64,000 nucleotides of DNA from Chryseolinea sp. GTDB taxonomy: Bacteria; Bacteroidota; Bacteroidia; Cytophagales; Cyclobacteriaceae. Position 1 is the first letter of the stretch. Every line of letters starts with the position of its first letter. Below, in pieces: positions 26,090 to 35,279 of this stretch. The notes under the pieces are model-generated. The model saw only the letters and a list, made by a program, of their open reading frames with translations. It was not told the origin of the DNA and made no database searches. A program made the translations under genes and the position numbers. The stretch is from the NCBI GenBank assembly GCA_025923195.1, contig JAICGJ010000007.1, positions 1-64,000 on the forward strand, given 5' to 3'.

Positions 26090-29000
26090 ATGACACATAA
26101 TTGGTCACGGAAAGAAATTCAAGTACCTTATACTTTAATGCCAGCAGCAGCAAAAAATATTTTGCAGACTTATCTACGGAGGCTTACAAATCTCTCCGGG
26201 AACAACAGATCACTGCTTTTGCTTCGTCTTCATGCGGAACAATTAATGGATCTGCATAAACTCAGTTTTCTAAATGGTGAAAAATCCTTTGAGATTATAA
26301 ACGCACTGATAGCTGGAAAAAGCAAAAAGCTTTGCCCGATCCTTGACAGCAGGATGGAATCAAGCAATGAGGAAAGCAATAGACTGAAAAAACTACATCG
26401 GATCGACCACTTCATTTTTGAGGAGCGGGGCTCCAACGACTTGCATGTGGGATGGCCTTTCGTCAAGGGAAAATTTTCTGATGGCACTGCCGTGCGATGT
26501 CCCTTGATTTTCTTTCCGGTGACCATTGTACAGGAAGGTCAATATTGGGTCTTACAGCCCAGGGAGGATGCCGGCATAACACTTAATAAATCTTTCTTGC
26601 TGGCTTTCGCATTTTATAACAAGGTAAAGCTGGAGGAAGATCTCCTGGACACAAACTTTGAGGACTTTGAAAAGGACAGCACTGCCTTCCGTACACAACT
26701 TTATCAATTGCTTGATGGCAAAATCGAGATCAATTTCAATTCTGAAAATTTCAAGGATGAACTCAACCCTTTTCAGGAATTCAAGAAGGAATCCTTTGAA
26801 ACCAAACATCGGAATGGTGAACTGAAACTGTTTCCGGAGGCAGTGCTTGGCATATTTCCGCAAGCTGGATCTCAGCTAGTGCCTGACTATCTACACCTAA
26901 TTGGAAGCAATTCAGTTCACGATTTGGAAATATTCTTTGCGGAAAAGAATGGTGTGCGCGATCCGGCGTTGACCAATAGCCCGCACACCCTGAACACGAA
27001 CCACGTTAGGGAGGAGAAAGTGTTTGCTCCATTTGATCTTGACGCATATCAGGAGAACGCGATCAAATGCATCAAGAATGGAAACTCAATTGTCGTACAA
27101 GGACCTCCTGGTACAGGAAAGTCGCAGCTCATTTGCAACATTCTGTCCGATGCCATGGCAAATGGAAAGAAGGCACTTCTAGTGTGTCAGAAAAGAGCGG
27201 CGCTGGATGTTGTATACGAGAGATTAAAGGAAATAGGTCTGAGCGATTTTTTAGGGCTTGTACATGATTTTCGTAATGACCGTAAAGAAATATATTCAAA
27301 AGTTTCCACGCAGGTAGATCACGTCGAAGAGTATCGTACGCTTAACCGTAGCGTTGATGTAATTCACACGGAGAGGAAATTTTATCAGGTTTGCAGGCGA
27401 ATTGATCAGATTTCGGAAGAACTTCAGGAATTCAAGGAAATGTTATTTGATGACCAGGAATGCGGCCTGTCAGTGAAGGAATTGTATCTCACGTCAGACC
27501 TTCAGGAACCTTCTATAAATATACGGCAGGAATATCAATACTTTACTTTTTCCACGCTCGAGGATTATTTGAGGAAGCAAAGAATGTACGTACAGTATGC
27601 ATCGAAGTATGAGGGGTCTACTTACGTTTGGCGAGATCGAAAATCATTTGCTTCTTTTCAGCCGTCCGATGAGAAGGAAATCGAGAAAATTCTTTCATAC
27701 ATTCCAAAGTATCAACAAAAGATCGGTAGTGCCATTGAAAAGGAAATAGGCACAAGGCTTAATCTGCAAGACTGTGAAGCACTGTCGCTGAAGGAAGCGG
27801 ATATTCTGGGAATGATTGGTGTTTTGAAAGATGAGGAAACCTTTCGGTATTTCCAGGCGATGTGGGACGAGAATGACGACGAAACAAGTTTGCTGTGGCT
27901 CTCCAATGTGGAGCGGATGGCAATGAATTGCTTTGAGGGAGAAAATCCTGAGGTAACAATTCCCAATAACCAACTTGGTGTCGTCCAGGAAGCGTTGCAG
28001 CATCGTATGGATGCACGCACTAACCTGGTTCGATGGATCATGTGGGAGATGTTTTCTAAGGAGAAAGGTTTAGTTAAACGTGTGCTGGTAGCGAACAGGC
28101 TAGCCTATAATAGAGTCGGATTGAATATTTTAGAACAGCGCATAGACAGTAGGTTGAACCTGGAGCATCACCTGACATCGCTGAAAAAGAAAATGTGGCT
28201 TGCCAACATACCGATGGACTATCAAAAGGCATCCTTGCAAACTTGGTTTGAAAAGCAAAAGCTGGCTACGAGGGCAAAATTGATTTTTAATACGTTGCGC
28301 GAGGTGAAGGATTCCATTCTTCTCCCACGGTATAACCGACAGGAATTTATTTCGCTCATGCGAAGATTGCTTTTCATCGTCAACGACATTCCTGCAAAAA
28401 AATTGGAATGGTTAAAGTACCTTACCCGTTACCAGATCAGTCAGCTGATATTTGATCCCGCCCTCGAGAAAGAATTCATTAGAACCTTGAAATCTGATTT
28501 TGACAATCTGGCCGAATATGACAAACTGAAGGAGCAGGTTTCGTTTCACGAGAAGGAAGTTATTACTAAGCTCTTTGATCATTTGCAGGAATGGGACGCC
28601 GATAAAATGGAAAAGCTCTTGCAGAATACGCTTCGCCTGACCTGGATCGATCACATTGAAACGAAATATCCCATTCTTCGTGCCGTTTCCTCCATGAAGA
28701 TGGACACACTGCAAAAGGAGCTGCAGCAACTCGTAGCGGAAAAGCAATCGCTTTGCAGGGAAATTTTACTGGTGCGGGCGAGGGAATATGTATACGAACG
28801 GTTGGAGTATAACCGTCTAAACAATCTGGTTACCTACCGTGATCTGCACCATCAGGTTACCAAGAAGAAAAAGCTTTGGCCACTTCGAAAACTTATTGCT
28901 GAATTTAGTCATGAATTATTTCAGCTGGTGCCTTGCTGGATGGCTTCGCCGGAGTCAGTGTCTGCCATATTCCCCATGGCCGAGTTGTTTGATATCGTAA

Positions 29001-30175
29001 TCTTCGATGAGGCCTCCCAGTGTTTTTCAGAAAAAGGTATTCCCGCCATGTACAGGGGCAAGCAGGTATTGGTTGCAGGTGACGACAAACAACTTCGGCC
29101 TAGTGAATTGTACCAGGCCCGATGGGATGAGGAGAATGAGAATCCGGATGTAGAGGTGGAATCTTTATTAGAATTATCGAAACGGTACCTTTCCTCAGTT
29201 CACCTTCAAGGTCACTACAGGAGTCAGACAATTGAATTGATCGATTTTTCCAATACCTATTTTTATGACGGCCGGCTTCAGTTGTTACCCCATCGCGATG
29301 TACTCAATCTGGCCGAACCTGCAATTCAATACTGCAAGGTCGACGGGACATGGGAAAACCATACAAACATAGTAGAAGCACGCGCTATTGTTCAGAAGAT
29401 TTTTGAGATCCTTGAAAAGCACCCGCGAAAGGAAATTGGGGTGGTCACCTTCAACGCGCCACAGCAGATGCTGGTGTTGGATTTACTAGAGGCGGAGTCA
29501 GCGAAAAATGGCAAGTCGATTCCTGCAAGTTTGTTTGTAAAGAACATTGAGAATGTTCAGGGCGATGAGAAGGATATTATAATCTTTTCTATTGGTTATG
29601 CTGCCGGGAAGAGAGGAAGGATGAGCATGCAATTTGGGAGTCTTAACGCAGCTGGAGGCGAGAATCGTTTAAACGTAGCGATTACACGTGCGCGCGAAAA
29701 AATAATCGTAGTAACCAGTATCTGGCCCGAGCAGTTAAAAGTTGCCAGCGTAAAGAATGAAGGTCCCAAACTCCTCCGCAAGTACCTGCAGTACGCCCAG
29801 TCGGTGGACGAAGGTAAATACCGCCCCCATTTAGGCCAAACGCTAACGAGGAATAAAGACTGGTATTTAAGCAGCCGGATCAAACAGTGGGGAGAAGATC
29901 GTTTGAATAAATTCATATTTCAAACAGATGCGTTGCCATTCTCGGATGTTGGCGTTTTGCATGGTAACCAACATTTGGGGATAATTCTTACAGATGACAC
30001 ACGCTATTTTTCAAGCTTGTCGGTGAAGCATTCCCACGCCTACATTCCTGCTATACTATCACAAAAGAATTGGAAATATCAGATGGTCTATAGCCGCAAC
30101 TTTTGGAAAGACCGTGAAAAAATCGAGAGCGGATTAATGGTTTTTATTGGGACCCAGGCGGATCAAAAAGGATAA
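26090..30175 (+). CDS. Very large SF1 (UPF1-like) helicase with unusual C-terminal domain
   Basis: About 1361 residues from ATG 26090 (GTG 26081, overlapping the upstream stop, is an alternative). An N-terminal ~330-residue region of unknown fold precedes the helicase. Motif I GPPGTGKS is near residue 340. Motif II DIVIFDEASQ is near residue 970, separated by about 620 residues that include long coiled-coil-like stretches. Motif III AGDDKQLRPS, motif V VQGDEKDIIIF and motif VI NVAITRAREK follow. The last ~110 residues (LGIILTDD, then KNWKYQMVYSRNFWKD) resemble a Vsr/MTES_1575-type nuclease with its acidic site changed. It tracks on DNA or RNA with ATP. The partner is the HhH gene directly upstream. 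Confidence 0.9.
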   Translation: MTHNWSRKEIQVPYTLMPAAAKNILQTYLRRLTNLSGNNRSLLLLRLHAEQLMDLHKLSFLNGEKSFEIINALIAGKSKKLCPILDSRMESSNEESNRLKKLHRIDHFIFEERGSNDLHVGWPFVKGKFSDGTAVRCPLIFFPVTIVQEGQYWVLQPREDAGITLNKSFLLAFAFYNKVKLEEDLLDTNFEDFEKDSTAFRTQLYQLLDGKIEINFNSENFKDELNPFQEFKKESFETKHRNGELKLFPEAVLGIFPQAGSQLVPDYLHLIGSNSVHDLEIFFAEKNGVRDPALTNSPHTLNTNHVREEKVFAPFDLDAYQENAIKCIKNGNSIVVQGPPGTGKSQLICNILSDAMANGKKALLVCQKRAALDVVYERLKEIGLSDFLGLVHDFRNDRKEIYSKVSTQVDHVEEYRTLNRSVDVIHTERKFYQVCRRIDQISEELQEFKEMLFDDQECGLSVKELYLTSDLQEPSINIRQEYQYFTFSTLEDYLRKQRMYVQYASKYEGSTYVWRDRKSFASFQPSDEKEIEKILSYIPKYQQKIGSAIEKEIGTRLNLQDCEALSLKEADILGMIGVLKDEETFRYFQAMWDENDDETSLLWLSNVERMAMNCFEGENPEVTIPNNQLGVVQEALQHRMDARTNLVRWIMWEMFSKEKGLVKRVLVANRLAYNRVGLNILEQRIDSRLNLEHHLTSLKKKMWLANIPMDYQKASLQTWFEKQKLATRAKLIFNTLREVKDSILLPRYNRQEFISLMRRLLFIVNDIPAKKLEWLKYLTRYQISQLIFDPALEKEFIRTLKSDFDNLAEYDKLKEQVSFHEKEVITKLFDHLQEWDADKMEKLLQNTLRLTWIDHIETKYPILRAVSSMKMDTLQKELQQLVAEKQSLCREILLVRAREYVYERLEYNRLNNLVTYRDLHHQVTKKKKLWPLRKLIAEFSHELFQLVPCWMASPESVSAIFPMAELFDIVIFDEASQCFSEKGIPAMYRGKQVLVAGDDKQLRPSELYQARWDEENENPDVEVESLLELSKRYLSSVHLQGHYRSQTIELIDFSNTYFYDGRLQLLPHRDVLNLAEPAIQYCKVDGTWENHTNIVEARAIVQKIFEILEKHPRKEIGVVTFNAPQQMLVLDLLEAESAKNGKSIPASLFVKNIENVQGDEKDIIIFSIGYAAGKRGRMSMQFGSLNAAGGENRLNVAITRAREKIIVVTSIWPEQLKVASVKNEGPKLLRKYLQYAQSVDEGKYRPHLGQTLTRNKDWYLSSRIKQWGEDRLNKFIFQTDALPFSDVGVLHGNQHLGIILTDDTRYFSSLSVKHSHAYIPAILSQKNWKYQMVYSRNFWKDREKIESGLMVFIGTQADQKG

Positions 30176-30816
30176 ACTACTTTTGGCGAACGAGTGGTAA
30201 TTAACTGTGCCTCACCATTAATTCTTCCATGTAGAGGATAATAACAAGATAGGATGGAATTCATCTTTTCCCGTCCGGAAGCGATGCGAATAGCCTTTTC
30301 GCGTATCTCCATATCCAGGATGTGTAATAACGGTTGGTCTACCAGCATCAAGTGCGGAAATGCATCCAGCAAACCTTCATCCCACACATGGTAGTACCGG
30401 ATCAGATCATCCGGATAGATAGTGGTGCGGTCAGTACCTTCCTCTGGGACCACTTCGAAAGGTTCATCCAAATTTAGGTATCCATAATCATCTGTCAGCT
30501 GCTCTCCAGGGCTGATATCACGGACTGCGATTTCGAACTCATAAGCTGTCGTCACACAATTGGATTTCGAACTATGATTTATAAATCTGGCGTTGTCCCA
30601 GCACAGAATATAATTGCCCTGAGGGTTGCGATAAGTATAAGTATCCAACACCTTCTGATAGAGCGGATCCATATTCCTAATTTGCTCGGGAGTAAATGAT
30701 CTGTCAAGTTTGTCAAGCGCCCACGTAATAGTCCCTTTCGGTATAAACTTCGTTGCAACAACGCCATATCCAATTTTCTCACTGATAAATTGGAGTTCAG
30801 TATGGGGATGAATCAT
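30163..30816 (-). CDS. SET-domain lysine methyltransferase-like protein
   Basis: 217 residues. The SET core is visible: an N-terminal strand YGVVATKFIPKGTITWALD, the pseudoknot RFINHSSKSNC with the NHS motif near residue 81, and the SAM/lysine-channel segment GEQLTDDYGYLN. No pre- or post-SET zinc clusters are seen. SET proteins methylate lysine on proteins using S-adenosylmethionine; bacterial members have mostly unknown targets. It overlaps the helicase gene by 13 bases tail to tail. The glnII terminator at 30878 separates it from the gene behind it, so it has its own promoter. Confidence 0.87.
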   Translation of the reverse strand: MIHPHTELQFISEKIGYGVVATKFIPKGTITWALDKLDRSFTPEQIRNMDPLYQKVLDTYTYRNPQGNYILCWDNARFINHSSKSNCVTTAYEFEIAVRDISPGEQLTDDYGYLNLDEPFEVVPEEGTDRTTIYPDDLIRYYHVWDEGLLDAFPHLMLVDQPLLHILDMEIREKAIRIASGREKMNSILSCYYPLHGRINGEAQLITTRSPKVVYPF

Positions 30817-30877
30817 AGCATATTCTAAAGTTCATCAAAATAAAGACAACTTTTAAATAGATTCAAGATAGCATATA

Positions 30878-30911
30878 TAAAAAAAGAAGCCGGGCATTTC
30901 TGCCCGACTTC
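30878..30911 (-). terminator. Intrinsic terminator of the glutamine synthetase operon
   Basis: On the minus strand a stem with GAAG and CGGGCA arms closes on a GAAA loop and is followed by seven T. It begins 32 bases after the stop codon at 30943. One mismatch in the stem. Confidence 0.9.
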
Positions 30912-30942
30912 AAACTACAACCAGACGCCCTGAAAGAAAATT

Positions 30943-31977
30943 TCATCGACCGTTCACTGTGGCGTATTCTGAAACAGTCTTTACAGTTTTGATTATCCTT
31001 GCCGCTACTTTGTAAGGGTCTGCTGAGGAATTAGGGCGACGATCCTCAAGCCATCCCTTCCAATTATTCTCAACGGTAGCGATAGGTATGCGAATCGATG
31101 CTCCTCGATCGGAAACACCATATGAAAATCGATCGATCGACTGAGTCTCGTGTTTGCCGGTAAGCCGCAAGTGGTTATCGGCGCCATAGACCTCGATGTG
31201 ATCTTTTACGTAGGGAGCAAATGCCTGGCAGATCGTGTCATAAGTTTCTTTAGAGCCGCAAGTGCGAAGCAAGTCGTTGGAGAAATTGGCGTGCATTCCT
31301 GACCCGTTCCAATCTGTCGCACCCAGCGGTTTGCAATGCCAGTTGATCGCAACGCCAAATTTTTCTGCTACTCTTTCCAAGAGATATCTTGCCACCCAGA
31401 CCTGATCGCCGGCTGCTTTGGCACCCTTGGCAAAAATCTGAAACTCCCACTGACCGGTTGCCACTTCAGAATTAATTCCTTCTACGTTAATTCCTGCCTC
31501 AAGGCACAGGTCAAGATGTTCTTCGACGATTTGGCGACCAAAAGCATTCTTGGCTCCGACTGAACAATAATATGGTCCTTGAGGTGCAGGATATCCGCTT
31601 GCAGGAAATCCTAGGGGTTTATCTGTCTGGGGGTTCCAAAGGAAATATTCCTGCTCAAACCCAAACCAAAAGTCATTATCATCGTCCTCAATGGTTGCCC
31701 TTCCGTTCGAAACATGGGGAGTTCCATCTGGGTTTAGTACTTCACTCATCACGAGGTAAGCATTCTTTCGCCCCGGGTCCGGGAAGACAGCTACGGGCTG
31801 AAGTAAGCAGTCAGAGGAATGTCCAGTAGCTTGTTCGGTAGAGCTACCATCAAAGGACCAGATCGGACAACCCTCCAATGTACCATCAAAGTTTTTTACA
31901 ATTTTTGTTTTGCTGCGAAGGCTCTGAGTAGGCTTATATCCATCGAGCCAGATGTATTCAAGCTTTGTCTTTGACAT
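30943..31977 (-). CDS. glnII: Type II (eukaryote-like) glutamine synthetase
   Basis: 344 residues, the size of GSII rather than the ~470 of GSI. Visible are LEYIWLDGYKPTQSLRSKTK at the start, IWSFDGSSTEQATGHSSD near residue 39, FGFEQEYFLW with metal Glu residues, the catalytic region GINSEVATGQWEFQI, and NGSGMHANFS. It makes glutamine from glutamate and ammonia. It is 27 bases after the porin gene with no terminator between, and the ammonium channel lies further upstream on the same strand, so the group is a nitrogen-assimilation unit. Confidence 0.96.
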   Translation of the reverse strand: MSKTKLEYIWLDGYKPTQSLRSKTKIVKNFDGTLEGCPIWSFDGSSTEQATGHSSDCLLQPVAVFPDPGRKNAYLVMSEVLNPDGTPHVSNGRATIEDDDNDFWFGFEQEYFLWNPQTDKPLGFPASGYPAPQGPYYCSVGAKNAFGRQIVEEHLDLCLEAGINVEGINSEVATGQWEFQIFAKGAKAAGDQVWVARYLLERVAEKFGVAINWHCKPLGATDWNGSGMHANFSNDLLRTCGSKETYDTICQAFAPYVKDHIEVYGADNHLRLTGKHETQSIDRFSYGVSDRGASIRIPIATVENNWKGWLEDRRPNSSADPYKVAARIIKTVKTVSEYATVNGR

Positions 31978-32004
31978 AATATTATATAATTAGTTTTCTG
32001 ATTG

Positions 32005-33174
32005 TTAAAATTTGTAAATCGCCGCTAGGTTGAGGGTTGCCATCATGTCCTTGGTGGGACCGAAATCACCATCCTCATAGAAAGAATCTTCTGATGTTTT
32101 ATCAATTCTTATCTCAGGTATGAAGGTAAAACCACCCACTTTGTAATTACCTGACAGCGTGAACTCAATGACGTTACCGTCACCGTTGTTGTCTAACCCG
32201 AAGATACCTAAGTGGCCTTCCTTGATAGAAAAGTATTCGGCTCGTAGACCGAGTGCGAACGCCTCAGAGAGTGTTAACTTGGGATATAGGGCAATACCAA
32301 AAAATGATGATGCATCGTTTCCGGCGTCTTGGATGTTGCCACTGGTAGCAACTTCTTCTCCTTCACCCACCGTTTGAAAAGAGGTGTTAAAACCGAGATA
32401 AAAGGTCTCGGAAAGATTATATCCTGCCGTCAAGTCAGCCTGGAATAAGGATCCCGCTGAGAAACTTCCGATATCATCGACATCGGAATCCAACGTGCCA
32501 TCTTGATCGCCATATAGGAAGTTCAACCACACGCCTCCAGCATCGCTCGTCTTTCCAATTTGTGCTCCAAAAGTGTAAGTATTTACGGGATTGAATTCAA
32601 CGATATCTGTAGGATTCATTATTGCAAGCTTGGCGACCATTCCTTCGCCAAACGAAAAGTCGGCCCGAAGACCCGTGTGATTGAAGGGCCCCCACGAAAA
32701 CAAGTATGAAGTCGAATAGTGAAAATTAATAGCCGGCGAAATTACTTCGTAGCCCAAGAATGTATTGAACTGACCCATATTCAAGGTGAAGCCATCCGAA
32801 AATTTATAATATGCAAACAGCTGGTTTACGATTGCCTGGCCTGACGCTGTTCCAAATACAGCAGCTTGTCCGCGCGGCCCAAAGACTACATCCCCGACGA
32901 ACCCGACTTTTTCACCCTGGTATGATGCAATAAGATTCACCATGCCGAGTGAGAATCCCTTCAGATCGGCAAATGAGGAGTTAGGCGCATATGTACCGGC
33001 GGGCTCTCCCGACTCAGAATCATAAGGGAAAAAGTTCCGTGTTCCAAATGAACTATGAAAATAACTGTCGATGGACCCTGAGACTGTAAATGTTCGCGTG
33101 GAATCCTGGCCAAAAGCCAACGGGCTAATTAGCAAGGCAACAAGAAGGCTAAAACATATTTTAGTGGTTTTCAT
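32005..33174 (-). CDS. Outer-membrane porin (OmpL-like beta-barrel porin-2)
   Basis: 389 residues with a signal peptide (MKTTKICFSLLVALLISPLAFGQ). The mature part has alternating strands and many aromatic girdle residues, and ends with a strand finishing in Phe (LNLAAIYKF), typical of barrels inserted by BAM. The segment QFNTFLGYEVISPAINFHYSTSYLF matches the bbp2/OmpL-like type. It probably lets small solutes through the outer membrane. Its position between amt and glnII suggests it admits ammonium or amino acids under nitrogen limitation (inference). Its 5' leader contains a GC-rich hairpin (33218-33246). Confidence 0.85.
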   Translation of the reverse strand: MKTTKICFSLLVALLISPLAFGQDSTRTFTVSGSIDSYFHSSFGTRNFFPYDSESGEPAGTYAPNSSFADLKGFSLGMVNLIASYQGEKVGFVGDVVFGPRGQAAVFGTASGQAIVNQLFAYYKFSDGFTLNMGQFNTFLGYEVISPAINFHYSTSYLFSWGPFNHTGLRADFSFGEGMVAKLAIMNPTDIVEFNPVNTYTFGAQIGKTSDAGGVWLNFLYGDQDGTLDSDVDDIGSFSAGSLFQADLTAGYNLSETFYLGFNTSFQTVGEGEEVATSGNIQDAGNDASSFFGIALYPKLTLSEAFALGLRAEYFSIKEGHLGIFGLDNNGDGNVIEFTLSGNYKVGGFTFIPEIRIDKTSEDSFYEDGDFGPTKDMMATLNLAAIYKF

Positions 33175-33217
33175 ATTTTTTATTTAAGGATTTTGGTAAA
33201 CAAATAGGCTAGAGTTA

Positions 33218-33246
33218 CCCCGGGCTATTGCTAGGAGTGCCCGGGG
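33218..33246 (-). promoter_or_regulatory. GC-rich leader hairpin upstream of the porin
   Basis: CCCCGGGC at 33218-33225 pairs perfectly with GCCCGGGG at 33239-33246 around a 13-base loop. There is no T tract, so it is not a simple terminator. It lies 44 bases before the porin start codon on the minus strand and may stabilise or control the mRNA. Confidence 0.5.
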
Positions 33247-33424
33247 ATTCTTTGGATGAGATCGATCTGAGCTATGTTGTACTCTTTCACTTTTATATTG
33301 CAAGTTTATGAGCGACAACTTTTGACAATACTCATCATTTCATGACTGCTATTGGGTAGACTTTTCTTCATCAACAAACTAGTTTAGGTTAATTGGTGTG
33401 CGAGATATACTTACGTAATTTGAA

Positions 33425-33451
33425 AATGGCCCCGGATTTCTCGGGGCCATT
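33425..33451 (-). terminator. Intrinsic terminator of amt
   Basis: AATGGCCCCG at 33425-33434 pairs with CGGGGCCATT at 33442-33451; on the minus strand it is followed by TTTTC. It starts six bases after the amt stop codon at 33457. Confidence 0.88.
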
Positions 33452-33456
33452 TCTTA

Positions 33457-34809
33457 TTAAGCTACTTCTTCCTTAAGGGTGCTGAAGTCAGCAGGAAACA
33501 AATTCTCGCCGTGTTGACTGTAGTCAGAACCGACTTTCTTTTCTTCAGGGCTTACACTTAGGCTGCTAATCAGATCAACAACTTTTAAGATGATCATCGA
33601 ACCCCCAAACGTATAGGCTACAACAATCACAAGAGCCTTCATGTGCACCAGGAACAGCGCGGTTTCGCCAAAGAACAAACCATTTCCTGTTGTATTGGCG
33701 CTGTTGACGGCTACGTTAGCAAGACACGCTGTCATGACCATACCTACCGCTCCGCCTACACCATGGCAAGGGAACACGTCCAATGTATCTTCCAATGAAG
33801 TTTTAGATTTCCAATGTACTACCACATTGCTGATGATAGCGGCAAATGTACCGATGAACAAACTGGAAGGAATTGTTACAAATCCAGCAGCTGGCGTGAT
33901 CGCCACCAAGCCTACGACCGAACCAATACAGAAACCTACTGCAGAAGGTTTTTTACCTCTCGCGGCATCGTATAGCACCCATGCAAGCCCAGCAGCAGCC
34001 GCAGCTGTGTTGGTAGTGGCAAAAGCTGAAGCAGCTAACGCACCCGCTCCGACAGCGCTACCGGCATTAAAACCGAACCATCCAAACCAGAGTAAACCTG
34101 TCCCCAGAAGAACAAATGGGATGTTTGCAGGAGAGATTGTCGACTTCTTTTCCGATTTGTTCCTCAGGTATATAGAGGCTGCCAATGCAGCAAATCCCGC
34201 GGACATGTGGACGACCGTACCACCAGCAAAATCTAATACACCCCATTGAAATAAGAAGCCATCCGGATGCCACGTCCAGTGTGCAAGGGGTGCGTATATC
34301 AATAAAGAAAATAATACAAGGAAGAAAATGTAAGACCGGAACCTGATCCGTTCAGCAAAAGTACCTGTGATCAAGGCGGGTGTAATGATCGCGAACTTTA
34401 ATTGGAAGAAAGCGAACAACACCAGCGGAATAGTAGGTGCTAAAGACCATGGTTGTCCATCAAGAACATTCTGAAACATAAAGAATGATGCTGGATTTCC
34501 GATGATTCCGCCAATGTCTTCCCCGAATGCGAGGCTAAAGCCAACAACAATCCACAAGACACTGATCACACCCATGGCAATAAAGCTTTGAAGCATGGTC
34601 GAAATGATGTTTTTGGTATCGATCATACCTCCGTAGAAATAGGCCAGTCCTGGGGTCATGAGTAATACAAGGGCAGTGGCTGCCAGCATCCATGCAACAT
34701 CACCAGAGTCGATGCCTTCGGTCACGATTTGGCCTGGCACTGCAGGCATGAATACTGCCAGTAGGCTTATTGCTACAAGCAGTACCAAAAAAACAATTGA
34801 TTTTTTCAT
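33457..34809 (-). CDS. amt: Ammonium transporter
   Basis: 450 residues with about 11 membrane helices after an N-terminal hydrophobic signal-like helix. The family's AALVLLMTPGLAYFYGGM-type start of the channel, the first pore His in GGTVVHMSAGFAALA and the second in VFPCHGVGGAVG are present. Both His residues line the channel that passes ammonia or ammonium. No separate P-II (GlnB/GlnK) gene lies beside it, and no fused C-terminal domain of that type is seen. Upstream lie repeated GGGTAAAATTT boxes (34835-34898), so it is probably controlled by nitrogen status. Confidence 0.97.
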   Translation of the reverse strand: MKKSIVFLVLLVAISLLAVFMPAVPGQIVTEGIDSGDVAWMLAATALVLLMTPGLAYFYGGMIDTKNIISTMLQSFIAMGVISVLWIVVGFSLAFGEDIGGIIGNPASFFMFQNVLDGQPWSLAPTIPLVLFAFFQLKFAIITPALITGTFAERIRFRSYIFFLVLFSLLIYAPLAHWTWHPDGFLFQWGVLDFAGGTVVHMSAGFAALAASIYLRNKSEKKSTISPANIPFVLLGTGLLWFGWFGFNAGSAVGAGALAASAFATTNTAAAAAGLAWVLYDAARGKKPSAVGFCIGSVVGLVAITPAAGFVTIPSSLFIGTFAAIISNVVVHWKSKTSLEDTLDVFPCHGVGGAVGMVMTACLANVAVNSANTTGNGLFFGETALFLVHMKALVIVVAYTFGGSMIILKVVDLISSLSVSPEEKKVGSDYSQHGENLFPADFSTLKEEVA

Positions 34810-34834
34810 GTGGTTATAGTTTTTTTTGGTTGAA

Positions 34835-34898
34835 GGGTAAAATTTTATTCGATATTCTTAATAACTGGGTAAATATTTTAACAATAGGGTAAAATTTG
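34835..34898. promoter_or_regulatory. Three direct repeats GGGTAAAWTTT upstream of amt
   Basis: Close copies lie at 34835-34847, 34867-34880 (one base longer) and 34887-34898, with starts 32 and 20 bases apart. They lie within 26-90 bases of the amt start, as operator or activator sites would. Confidence 0.5.
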
Positions 34899-34921
34899 AA
34901 CCTCTTTTGAAAAAAAATTCA

Positions 34922-34965
34922 CGAAAACGTGTACGGTAGGGTTTATTTTTAACCGAAAACGTGTA
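34922..34965. promoter_or_regulatory. Direct repeat CGAAAACGTGTA, two copies
   Basis: Exact 12-base copies lie at 34922-34933 and 34954-34965, 32 bases apart start to start (about three helical turns). They flank a stem of GGTT and AACC. A regulator-binding pair upstream of amt is likely, but no protein can be named. Confidence 0.5.
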
Positions 34966-35192
34966 ATTATTACAATATTTCTAAAAAAGGAGACTGCACC
35001 GAAGCTTATTTGGTTTAAAGGAATAGATGTTTCTGTTTATTTGGAAAATTGTTGCGAATTCTCAGAGTGTTTTGGATTTCTCCGCGACCTGTGCACCATA
35101 ACATCACAAACCACATTATACAACTATTAACAAGGAGTTAGCGAATTAGTCGATATCCGGACATCACCAGGTTACGCGATTACAACCAGGCC

Positions 35193-35279
35193 ATGGGAGT
35201 TAACAGAGAATCTTACAGGATTTTCGACCTTCCCTTGCATCCGGTCGTAGATCATAACCCAAAAGCGACCAACCCATGA
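35193..35279 (+). other. Short open frame, possible gene remnant
   Basis: From ATG 35193 the frame encodes 28 residues ending VVDHNPKATNP. Reading back in the same frame to the stop at 35139-35141 gives 45 protein-like residues without a start codon. I do not recognise it. It may be the tail of a decayed gene, a small peptide or chance. Confidence 0.2.

Noticed and set aside
33641-34249. Plus-strand open frame of 202 codons over amt
   Set aside because: The translation is a low-complexity Ala/Pro/Thr-rich shadow of the amt helices; amt on the minus strand is certain.
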